Counted from the first letter of the stretch, positions 1-9,063 are shown. The stretch is 64,000 nt of DNA from an uncultured Latescibacterota bacterium (GCA_951812755.1 OX638329.1:2918522-2982521); one strand, 5' to 3'. Notes: generated from the sequence alone by a model not told the origin. Numbers and translations: made by a program.

Positions 1-1068
1 TTTGTGAATATTTTGAAAAAGGGGTTGCTGAACCGCACGGGGTTTACAGTGGGTTTGCCCGGACAGCCAGCGATGGGTGGCGAGATCGCGATGCTGGAAT
101 CGCACGGGGCGCTGGTTTTTCTGGTGGGCTGGTCGGTGTGGGTCGCCAGAGGACATTTGCGGGAGACGCTGCAAAAGGCGTTTGAAAGGGGGCGCGAGGA
201 CGATGACGGGGCTCCGGTTTCTTACCGCACGGCGTGGCTGGGGTTGTTGGCTTCGGCGGTGTTTTTGGGGGGATGGATGGTGTCTGCCGGGATGCGGATT
301 CCCGTGATGCTGGTGCAGTTGCTGTTGCTGTTTATCTGTTTTTTTGGGATTACCAAATACGCGGCGACTACTGGATTTATTTTTTTGTCTCCTGCGGGTG
401 GGAAGGGAGCCGATGTGCTTCTGGCGCTGGGCGGAACGTCGAATCTACCACCTGCGACGCAGACGTCCATCTGGCTGGTGAATAGCAACGCGCTTTGCGG
501 AGTGCCGATTCGGATTACGTGTATCCCGTCGGTGACGCATTTTTTTCGGATGCTGGGAGACCATTTGCGGCGACATCCGCTAATCTGGGGGTGTATCCCG
601 GTGGCATTCTTGACGGGTTTTGTGGCTTCTGTGGGCGCGCAGCTTTACCGGTGTTATACCGAGGGCGGTCTGAACGGGCATATGGCACTGTGGGATTGGG
701 GGGTGCTGATGGGCAGGGTGTCGCTGATTGAGGGGAGCAAGTTGACGGTGTTCGATCCGCAGAAGTTGGGGGTGTGGTTTTTTGGGTTTGCAGAGGCCGG
801 GGTGCTGACTTATTTGAAGGCGCGGGTGTCCTGGTGGCCCTTTCATCCGGCGGCGATTGCTTTGCCTGTGGGGCGATACGGGTTTTGTCTGCTGATTGTG
901 TGGTTGATGAAGACGATTGTGATCCGGCTTGGAGGCGTGAGTCTTTACCGGCGGTCTTTGCCGTTTTGGTACGGGGCGATTGTGGGGTATTTGTTTGGGA
1001 TTGGGGTCTCGAAGGTGGTGGATATAATCTGGTTTCCAGATGCGGGGCATGGGGTACACGGGTGGTAA
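1..1068 (+). CDS. DUF6785/DUF6784-type polytopic membrane protein, C-terminal part (5' end outside window)
   Basis: The reading frame is already open at base 1 and ends in TAA at 1066-1068. The GTG at 4 is an internal codon, so the gene is truncated by the window edge. The fragment aligns with the C-terminal half of the two complete ~650-residue paralogues at 40144 and 52148. It shares a loop with W-x-AR-x-HLR, the WWPFHP segment, a GGVSLYRR motif and a final D-x-x-WFP-x-x-GHxxH tail. Several hydrophobic segments are typical of an inner-membrane permease-like protein. The transported substrate is unknown. In this window members of the family sit beside uronan-lyase-like propellers, so oligosaccharide transport is a guess from context. 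The gene converges with the minus-strand lyase-like gene that follows. Confidence 0.8.
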   Translation, partial: FVNILKKGLLNRTGFTVGLPGQPAMGGEIAMLESHGALVFLVGWSVWVARGHLRETLQKAFERGREDDDGAPVSYRTAWLGLLASAVFLGGWMVSAGMRIPVMLVQLLLLFICFFGITKYAATTGFIFLSPAGGKGADVLLALGGTSNLPPATQTSIWLVNSNALCGVPIRITCIPSVTHFFRMLGDHLRRHPLIWGCIPVAFLTGFVASVGAQLYRCYTEGGLNGHMALWDWGVLMGRVSLIEGSKLTVFDPQKLGVWFFGFAEAGVLTYLKARVSWWPFHPAAIALPVGRYGFCLLIVWLMKTIVIRLGGVSLYRRSLPFWYGAIVGYLFGIGVSKVVDIIWFPDAGHGVHGW

Positions 1069-1136
1069 GGGTAACGAATCGACGGAACGGGGTACAACTG
1101 CGCCAGCAGTTCATCGACGGCGGTTTTTGGATTAGA

Positions 1137-2198
1137 TTATGAAAGACTATCCAGGAACTCCTGTGGGATTTTTGCACCATAGACCTGAGGATGACCGCTG
1201 CGGTTAGAAGTGTAAATGAGCCACGCATTGTCAGAGGTCATGTAAGGGTGGGTGTGAGACCACTGGTTGCTGTCGTGTTCGGTGCGGCTGAGGACGAGGC
1301 ATTTGTGATGGCCCGATTCGAGGGAGCCGATGTGGATGGGGATGTTTTCTTCCTGGGTGGCGTCCCCGATCCAGTATTGGCCACAGCGGGAGACGCTGAC
1401 GTGACCGAAACGGTGGGGGGTCTTGCTGACCAGGTTTGGCGCATTGTCGCGTAAGCCCGCAGTCCAGACGTTCCCCTCGCTGTCTTCGTCTTGTCCCGTG
1501 GAGATGAAGATGTGGTCGGTTGTGCCGATCCACGCTTCGTGGCCGGTGGGTCGCGGCGTGTGTGGGCGATCAACGGGAAAATAGGTGATGCCTTCGCGGT
1601 CGGGTTCAAGGGCGCCCAGATGGACGAATTTGACGTCGGGCATTTTGTTGGCTTGAATGAGGATGCGGTTGTTGCCGTCGAGGGAGAATTGTTCGTGTTT
1701 GAAGTGGTAGTCATTCCGCTGGGCAAGGGTGCCGCTTTTCCCGGTTGAGAGGTCTGTACACCAGACTTTGCTCGAGCCTCCTTCGGGATGGACACTGGCA
1801 GCGTAGTATCGTCCGTCCTGGGAAGTGGTGCCATAGCTGAATCGGCCCTCTTCGGTCGGCAAAGATGTGATGTCGTCTTTTTTCAGGGTTTGATAGTTGC
1901 AGCGTCTGAGTACGAGTGCGTTTTCGTCTTGCTGATGGTAGTAGATGTGTTCGCCCCAGGCGTGAAAGGCGGGGAAATGGGGTGCTTCGGCGAGTACGGT
2001 GTGGAGGCTGCCGTCTGCAAGGTCGAGGAAGGATAGGCCACCGTCCTGACCATTTTTGGGATAATATCGAATTGTGACGCGGTTTCCATCTGCCGAGGAA
2101 TAGGGTTGTTCGCCATAGATGTTGTCGGCGGGACGGGGATCGTCGATGAGTTGGTAGATTTCAGCGCCGGAGTTGGGATCGGTTTCGACGAGTTTCAT
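1137..2198 (-). CDS. Oligogalacturonate-lyase-like beta-propeller (PL22 type)
   Basis: 353 residues without a signal peptide, made of repeated propeller blades (for example residues 115-135 and 320-335, SxDGxxxxxxS type). The PL22 oligogalacturonate lyases bind Mn2+ through one His and a QxxHxH cluster. Here the corresponding residues appear to be H220 (in TGHEAW) and Q312, H315, H317 (in QWSHTHP). This supports cytosolic beta-elimination of short unsaturated galacturonides, the last step before entry into ketodeoxyuronate metabolism. The start ATG lies at 2196-2198 with a purine-rich GGAGACACGCC stretch upstream. A divergent transglutaminase-like gene begins about 110 bp away, so a short bidirectional promoter region separates them. 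The alternative is a non-catalytic TolB-like propeller, but the intact metal ligands argue for an enzyme. Confidence 0.75.
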   Translation of the reverse strand: MKLVETDPNSGAEIYQLIDDPRPADNIYGEQPYSSADGNRVTIRYYPKNGQDGGLSFLDLADGSLHTVLAEAPHFPAFHAWGEHIYYHQQDENALVLRRCNYQTLKKDDITSLPTEEGRFSYGTTSQDGRYYAASVHPEGGSSKVWCTDLSTGKSGTLAQRNDYHFKHEQFSLDGNNRILIQANKMPDVKFVHLGALEPDREGITYFPVDRPHTPRPTGHEAWIGTTDHIFISTGQDEDSEGNVWTAGLRDNAPNLVSKTPHRFGHVSVSRCGQYWIGDATQEENIPIHIGSLESGHHKCLVLSRTEHDSNQWSHTHPYMTSDNAWLIYTSNRSGHPQVYGAKIPQEFLDSLS

Positions 2199-2307
2199 GG
2201 CGTGTCTCCTGAGACTGGGGGGTTAGAGGGAAGATTTGAGGAAATATAACATGCGTGTGGATGATCCATCAAGCGATTTTCCGCTTTGATCGGAGGGAGG
2301 ATCGGAT

Positions 2308-4455
2308 ATGGTACTCAAAATTTTAGATACGGCTGTCAATTGTATTACTATGCAGGTGGCGTGCAAGGATGCTCGATGGGTGCGAATCTATCGCGCGGAT
2401 CGGGTGGGAGGTGCATTTGAGGAAGTCGGCGTTGCCCGAGAGGAGCGGTTTGTGGATGTGGCGGATTTGATACCGGGGAAGACGTATTATTATGTCGCCG
2501 TTGGTGCCGATAGGTATCCAACTCAGGATGAGTTGAAAGATACGGAACCCGTTGAGGCGCAGGTGCCCCGCGCGCCTTGCGAGAAACGGGTCGAACTGGC
2601 GCAGAAGACAGAGGTGTTTGAGGTGCAGGTGGGTGGGTATGTAGATGAGTCGAATGCGGTGACTCTTGGACCGGAGGTGTATTGCCCGGGACCAAACTCG
2701 AGCATGCCGCCTTATGATCAGGTGTTTGAGCCAAATCTGTATGTGGTGATCGAGAATACGGGGGAAACAGATTTGGTGAATCCGTGGCTGGTGGCAAATG
2801 GACAGCGGGATTGGTGGTCGGTGGAGACGATGGCGAAAGAGGCAATAGGTGAACGGGATTTGGACGAAGAAGAGCGGATGATGGCGTTGTGGCAGTTTGT
2901 AGTGGATGAGGTTTACGACAGCCGATGTGGGATATCCTGGTATGACGATGTGAGTGATCCGGTGAAGTTGTTCAATGCGTACGGGTTTGAGGGATGTATT
3001 GGATATGCGATTGCCACGAGTCGGTTGGGGGAGGTGATGGGGGTGAAGTCGCGGGAGGTGTGGGTTGGCGGTATTCTGGATGGACACGGTCGGGGGCGGC
3101 AGTGCAGCCATACGATTTTTGAAGCGTGGGCAAATGGGGCGTGGCATTTGCTCGATACGGATCAGATGGTGTTTTTCTTAAAACGCGATAACCGCACGGT
3201 GGCGAGTGTCGCCGATCTGGCGCGGGATCCAGAACTGATGAGCAGGTCGCACCGGAATCTGGGACTGGCGGGAAAGGATCTGGCGGAGAAGGATTATTAC
3301 AGCGCGCAGTTCAAGAATCGGGAATTTGTGTATCCAGTCAATCCAGGTGCGGCATGGATGCAAGGAGATGGTCGTGTGCAACAGGATACGGCGCAGTTGC
3401 CGCCGTCCCATACGATGGCGATACGCTTGCGGCCGGGCGAGAAGTTGGTGCGCTATTGGGATCAGGTGGGCAAGACAGTAGTGCGGGGGCGTCGGTTGCA
3501 CCCGGAGGTGCGGTATTCCAATGGCAAGCTGGTCTATCGGCCCGATCTGCGGAATCCGCTGGCATTGAGGGGGTTAGAACAGCATGTGAATGTGATGCAG
3601 GAAACATTCGGGCGGTTGCCAGCTGTTCATCCGGCTCAAGAGCAGCGCGTTTCCCGGATGATCTGGAAGGTGTGTTCACCATATCCAATTGCCGGAGCGC
3701 GAGTGGGCTTGTCCTACAGACGGGCGAGCAGGGAAGACGGGCTTGAGGTATTGCTGTCTCGGGATGGAGAGGACTGGCGGTCGGTCTGGGTGGCAACGGG
3801 ACATCGGGCAAGTGCATGTGTGGATCTGGATTGGTATTTAAATCCGGCTTTATTCGACTGGCGAGGAGATTGGGATCCGGGATGGCGGGTTGGACCGCGT
3901 TACGAATATTATGTTCAGGTGGCTATGTGGGCTGGCGCGAATGCCGGGGACGTAGGGGTGGACAAAATTTGGTTTGATACGGATTTGCAGTGTGCAACGC
4001 GATCTTTGCCATCGCTGTTCTGTGGTGAAAATTACATTCAATATCGAGATGAGACAAAGAAAAAACGGAGTGTTCGGATAATCTACGGATGGCAGGAAGA
4101 GCACTGTATTAAACCGCCGGATATACCCGAACCGGTGTTTCCGGATGATGGGGCAGAGTTGGATCAGACGGATTTTGAGTTTTGTTGGAAAAGCTCTGAT
4201 GGAAATGGGTCACAGGTGGATGATTATCACGTACAGGTGAGCAGGTACCCGGATTTCAGGTGGTGTGTGTGTCCCACTTTTGACCGATATGTGAGCCGCA
4301 CAGCTTATGCGGGGAAGACGCGCTGGCAACCGCAGTTTGCAGGGCTGTTGAACCCGGACGAGCGATATTATTGGCGGGTGCGCGCGCGAAATGCACATGG
4401 GGTGTGGAGCGATTGGAGCCGGATGTGCGCGTGGTCGTTTACCAGGGGAAGCTAA
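2308..4455 (+). CDS. Transglutaminase-like protein with FN3-type ends
   Basis: 715 residues. The N-terminal ~85 residues resemble a fibronectin type III fold. A transglutaminase-core domain at about 180-290 carries the expected Cys-His-Asp order: C230 (in EGCIGYA), H268 (in CSHTIFEAW) and D283 (in WHLLDTD). The middle region (about 360-600) resembles a beta-rich ligand-binding or discoidin-like domain but I cannot name it. The C-terminus (about 605-715) is again FN3-like, with the typical LNPDERYYWRVRA strand. No signal peptide is visible. GGAGGGAGGAT precedes the ATG. The domain family includes cysteine proteases and peptide N-glycanases, so hydrolysis or transamidation of a peptide or glycopeptide is possible. 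The substrate is unknown. The 3' end abuts a decayed minus-strand relic. Confidence 0.7.
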   Translation: MVLKILDTAVNCITMQVACKDARWVRIYRADRVGGAFEEVGVAREERFVDVADLIPGKTYYYVAVGADRYPTQDELKDTEPVEAQVPRAPCEKRVELAQKTEVFEVQVGGYVDESNAVTLGPEVYCPGPNSSMPPYDQVFEPNLYVVIENTGETDLVNPWLVANGQRDWWSVETMAKEAIGERDLDEEERMMALWQFVVDEVYDSRCGISWYDDVSDPVKLFNAYGFEGCIGYAIATSRLGEVMGVKSREVWVGGILDGHGRGRQCSHTIFEAWANGAWHLLDTDQMVFFLKRDNRTVASVADLARDPELMSRSHRNLGLAGKDLAEKDYYSAQFKNREFVYPVNPGAAWMQGDGRVQQDTAQLPPSHTMAIRLRPGEKLVRYWDQVGKTVVRGRRLHPEVRYSNGKLVYRPDLRNPLALRGLEQHVNVMQETFGRLPAVHPAQEQRVSRMIWKVCSPYPIAGARVGLSYRRASREDGLEVLLSRDGEDWRSVWVATGHRASACVDLDWYLNPALFDWRGDWDPGWRVGPRYEYYVQVAMWAGANAGDVGVDKIWFDTDLQCATRSLPSLFCGENYIQYRDETKKKRSVRIIYGWQEEHCIKPPDIPEPVFPDDGAELDQTDFEFCWKSSDGNGSQVDDYHVQVSRYPDFRWCVCPTFDRYVSRTAYAGKTRWQPQFAGLLNPDERYYWRVRARNAHGVWSDWSRMCAWSFTRGS

Positions 4456-4809
4456 ATGGCGGTTCGATGTAGAGCCAGTTGATGCCGTTGAGCGCTTTGA
4501 GGAAGGCGATCAGGTCCTGTTTTTCGGCATCGGTGAGATTGAGGGGGGGTAATCAATTCGTCGAGGAAGGGATTGGTACCGCCCTTATCGTAAAATTCGA
4601 TGTCGTAGAGGCCGTAGGCATCGGGGGGATTTGACGGCTCTCGTGGGATAAGGTCTTTTGAAAATACGTCCGTAATTGGCCTTTTGTTCGTCGGGCGAGT
4701 CATCGCCCCAGGGATATCGCGCAGGGATCTCGGCGGGATCGCCCTGCGCGTTGGCAGAGGCAACATATCCCAGCAGGAAGACAAAGGTGAAATACAGGCG
4801 GGTAGACAT
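4446..4809 (-). pseudogene. Doubly deleted relic of the cytochrome c peroxidase / SUMF gene pair
   Basis: Reading the minus strand, this stretch is a collage of the intact pair at 9101-11282. Bases 4446-4605 match the peroxidase 3' end (9112-9264). Bases about 4604-4708 match the middle of the SUMF gene (about 10418-10540). Bases about 4709-4809 match the SUMF signal-peptide end (about 11190-11282), and similarity continues into its 5' flank to about 4885. Two internal deletions of roughly 1.15 and 0.65 kb, plus small frame-breaking changes, leave no usable frame. The CCP-type stop and the SUMF-type start are still recognisable at the two ends. The divergent regulator gene next to it is intact. 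Confidence 0.85.
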
Positions 4810-4917
4810 GGGGATATCCGTAAAGAATACTGTGAATAGATGCCGAAGGTTAAGAGGTTGGGGGGCGTTGTCAAGCAGAGCAGTGCGATTTAAAAAAAAT
4901 AGGACTTGTTATTTTTG

Positions 4918-4952
4918 GGGCGATGTATTGTCCTATGGACGATATATCAATC
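4918..4952. promoter_or_regulatory. Paired pseudo-palindromic operator upstream of LacI-type gene 1
   Basis: Two 16-bp sites, 4918-4933 and 4937-4952, are separated by TAT. Both are imperfect versions of the palindrome GGACGATATATCGTCC. The same pair, with the same TAT spacer, occurs upstream of the second full-length LacI-family gene at 11476-11510. Palindromes of this length are usual for LacI-family dimers. The assignment to these regulators is inference from position and conservation. Confidence 0.6.
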
Positions 4953-5091
4953 TTTTATATAAGATACTGTTAATTTAAGACAAAATTAGTATATTATTAA
5001 AGATATCATCCCATTCGAGTCACATCAAAGCCGTCTGTTCGCGAATTATGCGCTCTCATTTCTGTCGCTTAATCGCTGACGAGATAAGCCA

Positions 5092-6123
5092 ATGAAAAAA
5101 AAACAAGCTACGATAAAAGACATTGCAAGGCAGTTGGGTATTTCGTATTCAACAGTCTCACGTGCCCTGTCTCCATACGCTTCGGTATTGGTGAAGGAGA
5201 AGACCCGAGAACTGGTGCGACAAACAGCCGCCGATATGGATTACAGTCCCAATTTGATGGCGCGGGGGATTGTGATGGGGAAAACGGGTACACTGGGGTT
5301 GCAGACCTACCAGATTTTCCAGGAGACTTTTGGAAATCAGACCGACCAGATACTGAAGGCGGCTGACGAGTATGATTATCAGATCATGATGGGAGTGGCC
5401 TCTAACCGGATTCCTCAAAATCCACGAGACGACCAGATTACGCAGGTCAAGCAATTGGTTTCCTGGGGCGTAGATGGACTTTTAATTCATACGCGAGGGG
5501 ACGAAGGAGAGTCAGAGCGTATTTTGGATGCTGTGAAGGAACGCGTGCCAGTGGTGACATTTTTCTATCCGATTCAAAACCTCAGTGGGGTCATATTGGA
5601 CCTTGTATCGGATTTTTACGAGGCCACAGAGCATTTGATCAAATTGGGGCATGAGGAGATCGGGTTTATCGGAGAGGACCAGAATGAGGCTGGCTCGTTT
5701 TCAAACAAGGGTAAAGGGTATCTTTTAGCGATGCAAAAGCATGGCCTGACGCCCCAATACATACCTGTCAACACCATCTATTCAGAAGCGGGGTATCGCC
5801 TGGGAAAAGAACTTGGTGGCCAGTTTACTGCTCTTGTATGTCGGGACGATTATATTGCGATAGGCGTTTGTCGGGGACTGTGGGAATCGGGTATTCGCGT
5901 ACCCGATGATGTAGCTGTGGTGGGTAATGGAGATATAGAAGTAGCGGCTTATATGATACCGTCACTGACCACTCTGGTAACGCCGTACGAGGCGATTGCC
6001 CAGACTGTTATGGATCTGATGCTGGGACAACTCGAGGAGCAGGCTGAGCCTCGGCAAGTAATTTTGAAATCGCGTTTGGTTGTGCGGGAATCGTGTGGAG
6101 CTAACAAAAGTAACAAACCATAG
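5092..6123 (+). CDS. LacI-family transcriptional regulator (copy 1, full length)
   Basis: 343 residues, the normal LacI-family length. The helix-turn-helix is IKDIARQLGISYSTVSRAL at residues 8-26. The hinge-helix region YSPNLMARG (51-59) follows, and then a periplasmic-binding-protein-like effector domain. The C-terminal lobe has the conserved CRDDYIAIGVCRGL and VPDDVAVVGNGD segments and the PSLTTL strand. It should bind DNA as a dimer and respond to a small sugar or sugar acid. It is divergent from the decayed peroxidase/SUMF relic and preceded by the paired operator at 4918-4952, which suggests autoregulation. It is closely similar to the intact copy at 11599 and to the truncated copy ending at 9031. 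Confidence 0.9.
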   Translation: MKKKQATIKDIARQLGISYSTVSRALSPYASVLVKEKTRELVRQTAADMDYSPNLMARGIVMGKTGTLGLQTYQIFQETFGNQTDQILKAADEYDYQIMMGVASNRIPQNPRDDQITQVKQLVSWGVDGLLIHTRGDEGESERILDAVKERVPVVTFFYPIQNLSGVILDLVSDFYEATEHLIKLGHEEIGFIGEDQNEAGSFSNKGKGYLLAMQKHGLTPQYIPVNTIYSEAGYRLGKELGGQFTALVCRDDYIAIGVCRGLWESGIRVPDDVAVVGNGDIEVAAYMIPSLTTLVTPYEAIAQTVMDLMLGQLEEQAEPRQVILKSRLVVRESCGANKSNKP

Positions 6124-6138
6124 ACATAGAAAAAATAC

Positions 6139-6167
6139 TTGACATTGGACTAGATATTAGGAATAAT
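6139..6167 (+). promoter_or_regulatory. Sigma70-like promoter, now orphaned, downstream of LacI copy 1
   Basis: TTGACA at 6139-6144, a 17-bp spacer and AATAAT at 6162-6167. The A-rich tract before it plus TTGACATTGG is shared with the leader after LacI copy 3 (12634-12650) and its duplicate (25666-25682), where an outer-membrane cassette follows. Here no plus-strand gene follows and the transposase lies antisense. The promoter is probably what is left of a third cassette. Confidence 0.55.
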
Positions 6168-6635
6168 TGTAATACATTTGATATATTTTAGGTAGATTGA
6201 ATGCAAACGTATGCAAAATGCGGTAACGGTATAAAAGTTAAAATAAAAGTCGAACGAGGACAGGTCCTGTCAGACAAACCCCGTTCGACCCCAATGCACA
6301 ACGTAAACCGCATTGTACTAATAAAATATAATTCAGGGAAAAGTATCGCGCAAGTGGCATATCGTATTTAGCCCGACTAATTCATGAACAGTAATGTTTG
6401 GTTGTGTATGGCAGTCGGCGTGGGTTCCAAGCATCAAAATTAGGGCGTTTGCAGTCTTGTCTGCCTGCATAGGCGTGTTCATAAGGTGCAAGCCGCCCAG
6501 CATCATCACCTGCCCGTCCCTGACGGTGTCAAAAAGTACAGACTCGCCCTTGCCTGCTCTTTGTGTGGAGCGGTCGGTGTATTTGTAAAGTCAGCCAATG
6601 ATGGTGCAGCCCCCTTCCCCTCCCCGGTTGACAAG
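6168..6635. other. Intergenic stretch with nested inverted repeat and unidentified short minus-strand frame
   Basis: GTCGAACG at 6249-6256 pairs with CGTTCGAC at 6282-6289. An inner GACAG-GTC-CTGTC hairpin lies between them. There is no poly-T tail, so it is not a standard terminator. On the minus strand an open frame of about 82 codons ends at 6333. Its most likely start is the GTG/ATG cluster at 6501-6509, giving about 57 residues. Its composition is protein-like but I recognise no family. It could be a fragment of a gene cut by the neighbouring insertion sequence. No other signal was seen. Confidence 0.35.
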
Positions 6636-8051
6636 TTATGGCACAGCTTTTGCCAGATTGCTCAGGATTTTATCATACAAGTGTGGCAATGGAAATGACA
6701 TAGGCAGATGGAAGGTGATCTTGGTTTTCAACTCACAGACGCGTCCGGCGACTTTAAGGAAGCGATTTTGGAGTGTATCAAACTGTGCGTTTATCCACAT
6801 TGTGCCTTGTAATCCGATGTGCGCTAAGGTGTGCAACAAGACATAGGCAGCCGAATGGAGGAAGAGGCGAAACTGATTGGCTCCAAAAGCGTGACAGGAT
6901 GTGCGGTCTGAGTGGAGAAAGGTCTTGTGATTTTTAATGAAGTTTTCCATCTGTCCGCGCGCACAATAGATGTTTTGGTAGATAAAGGAGGCCCTTGAAC
7001 TTTCAAGGTTGGTCACGACAAAGCGTGTGTTTTGGCCTCGGGTGGTGATTTCAGCTTTGCAGATGATGCGTCTGGCACAGGCCCAAGTCTGGGCTTGGTA
7101 ATAAAATGAGGTAAAAAGTCGCACCGGTTGCCCGGTATCTGCATACAGGCTTTTGGCCTGATCTATAAGGGGCTTTGCCAAGGTTAAAAGTCGGGTATTG
7201 GCGGTCTGTCCGAGGATAAAATAGAGGTCCTTTGTCGCACAGAAGTCCTGGACTTCTGGACTTGAGAAGTGGGCATCGCCTCGCAAAAAGAGTGCCACAT
7301 GAGGCCAAGCCTGACGAATATAAGCGACTAACCGCTTGAGAATCGTGACAATCTGTTTGCCATCAGGACGCACACCCGGACGCAAAATCGTCGTGATTAG
7401 CTTACCCGATTGCCCTTCGTAAATGTGCAAGGGTTGGTAGGCGTAGGCACCCAAATACCCATTGAATAAGGACAACTGCTGCGTCCCATAAACCGTGTCT
7501 TGTGTATCATCTATATCTAAGATGATCGACGAAGGCGGCTTTTTATACGAGGCAATAAAACAATCGAGGAAGGCACGCGCAACGCGATACAAATCGCTTC
7601 TGCTCATCTGATTCTCAAACCGACTCATCGTGGGTTGACTACTCAGATCTTTCCCCTGCAAGGGCAAGCGACCACACGCCGCCTTGAAGCCGGGATCGCT
7701 TTTTAAGGCATCGCAATCATTGGCATCTTCATACCCGCAGGCGATTTGAAACACCCGCTGCTTGACCAACTCTGACACACTGTGAGCCACATAACTTGGA
7801 TGCCGACGGTCTTTGACCGCCTCAATGATGCGTGATAAAATGCCGGTTTTGGCCTCCACTTCTCTCAGCAATAAGACACCGCTATCGCTGGTGAGAATAC
7901 CCCCATCAAAGGCGAGGTCGAGACGTTTTCCGAAAATGCTTGCCAAAGGAACCTTGCTATGATTATCTTGTGTGCTCACGGTAGTTTCTCCCAAGTTTAT
8001 TGTTCAATGGTTATGCGTGTAACCTAATATAATACAATAACTTGAATAGGG
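6625..8051 (-). mobile_element. IS1380-like insertion sequence (ends approximate)
   Basis: The transposase gene fills nearly the whole element. An imperfect inverted repeat with the shared core CAAGTTAT lies at both ends: 6632-6639 overlaps the transposase stop codon, and 8037-8044 is inverted beyond the gene start. The sequence outside the core is only weakly matched and I see no clear target-site duplication, so the exact ends are uncertain. The element separates the orphan promoter of LacI copy 1 from the truncated LacI copy 2. Confidence 0.55.
6636..7979 (-). CDS. IS1380-family transposase
   Basis: About 447 residues from the GTG at 7979, which has a GGGAG ribosome site at a good distance. 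A TTG at 7994 would add five residues. It shows the IS1380 signature order: TSDSGVLLLRE near the N-terminus, the catalytic ILDIDDTQDTVYG strand with its first Asp, PLHIYEGQSGK, LRPGVRPDG, the FLRGDAHFSSPEV segment with the second Asp, and the C-terminal Y-x-x-RGQMENFIK segment with the Glu, followed by DRTSCHAFGANQFRL. All three acidic residues and the frame are intact, so it may be functional. It is AT-richer than its neighbours, consistent with acquisition. Confidence 0.92.
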   Translation of the reverse strand: MSTQDNHSKVPLASIFGKRLDLAFDGGILTSDSGVLLLREVEAKTGILSRIIEAVKDRRHPSYVAHSVSELVKQRVFQIACGYEDANDCDALKSDPGFKAACGRLPLQGKDLSSQPTMSRFENQMSRSDLYRVARAFLDCFIASYKKPPSSIILDIDDTQDTVYGTQQLSLFNGYLGAYAYQPLHIYEGQSGKLITTILRPGVRPDGKQIVTILKRLVAYIRQAWPHVALFLRGDAHFSSPEVQDFCATKDLYFILGQTANTRLLTLAKPLIDQAKSLYADTGQPVRLFTSFYYQAQTWACARRIICKAEITTRGQNTRFVVTNLESSRASFIYQNIYCARGQMENFIKNHKTFLHSDRTSCHAFGANQFRLFLHSAAYVLLHTLAHIGLQGTMWINAQFDTLQNRFLKVAGRVCELKTKITFHLPMSFPLPHLYDKILSNLAKAVP

Positions 8052-8137
8052 AAACTACCTTTTTTATGAATTTTTCGGGTTAGAAGGATGGGACAGTGGA
8101 GCCAAAAAAATAACTTAAACTGGGCTCGCTGCGAAAA

Positions 8138-9031
8138 TCGCTCGAGATAGACTACAGCCTCAATTTGATGGCGCGGGGGATTGTAATGGAGAAGACGGGT
8201 ACACTGGGGTTGCTGACCTACCACATTTTCCCCGAGACGTTTGGTAGTCTAACCGACCATCTCCTGAGGGAGGCTAATAAGCAGAATTATCAGGTAATTC
8301 TGAGAGTGGCCTCTCATCGAATTCCTCAGACTCCACGGGACGACCAGATCATGCAGATCCAACAGTTGATTTCTCGAGGTATAGATGGGCTTTTAATTCA
8401 TACGCGGGGGGACGAAGAGGAATCCGAGCGCATTTTGAATGCCGTGAGGGGACGCGTGCCAGTGGTGACATTTTTCTATCCGACTCAAAACCTGAGTGGG
8501 ATCGTGTTGGACTTTGTTTCGGACTTTTACAGGGCTACAGAGCATTTGATTGAGTTGGGGCACGAGCGGATCGGGTTTATTGGAGAGGACCAGAATGAGG
8601 CCAGTCCGATTTCGGACAAGGCCAAGGGGTATTTGCTGGCAATGCGAAACCACGGTCTGACGCACCAATTCTTGTCCTCCAGGAATATTCATGCGGAAGG
8701 GGGGTATCGCGAGGGCAAAATACTCGGCGACCAGTTTACTGCTCTTGTATGCCGGGACGATTATACGGCCATAGGCGTTTGTCGGGGACTGTGGGAATCG
8801 GGTATTCGCGTACCCGATGATATAGCTGTGGTGGGTAACGGAGATATAGAAGCTGCGGCTTATCTGACGCCGTCATTGACGACGTTGGCAACCCCGTACG
8901 AGGCGATTGCCCAGGCTGTTATGGATCTGATGCTGGAACAACTCGAGGGGCAGGATAAGCCTCGGCAAGTAATTTTAAAATCGCGTTTGGTTGTGCGGGA
9001 ATCGTGTGGAGCTAACAAAAGTGAAAAATGA
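8138..9031 (+). pseudogene. LacI-family regulator lacking the DNA-binding domain (copy 2)
   Basis: From about 8138 the frame matches the two intact regulators, beginning at the end of their headpiece (EIDYSLNLMARG corresponds to EMDYSPNLMARG). It runs uninterrupted to the stop, including CRDDYTAIGVCRGL and the PSLTTL strand. The helix-turn-helix and first ~45 residues are missing. Upstream is unrelated sequence next to the IS1380-like element. The longest start-to-stop frame (TTG 8165, ATG 8168) would give about 287 residues without an HTH. It may be a dead fragment or, if translated, a ligand-binding-only protein able to form mixed dimers. The 863-bp frame without stops suggests the truncation is recent or the frame is kept. 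Confidence 0.8.
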
Positions 9032-9063
9032 TAGAAATATTGAACCTCAGTATTGAGTCAGGC

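Noticed and set aside
6275..6292. CCCCGTTCGACCCC, similar to a tRNA T-arm
   Set aside because: No acceptor, D-arm or anticodon arm can be built around it. It belongs to the nested inverted repeat.
6600..8100. Target-site duplication for the insertion sequence
   Set aside because: No matching 4-8-bp direct repeat was found at the candidate ends.
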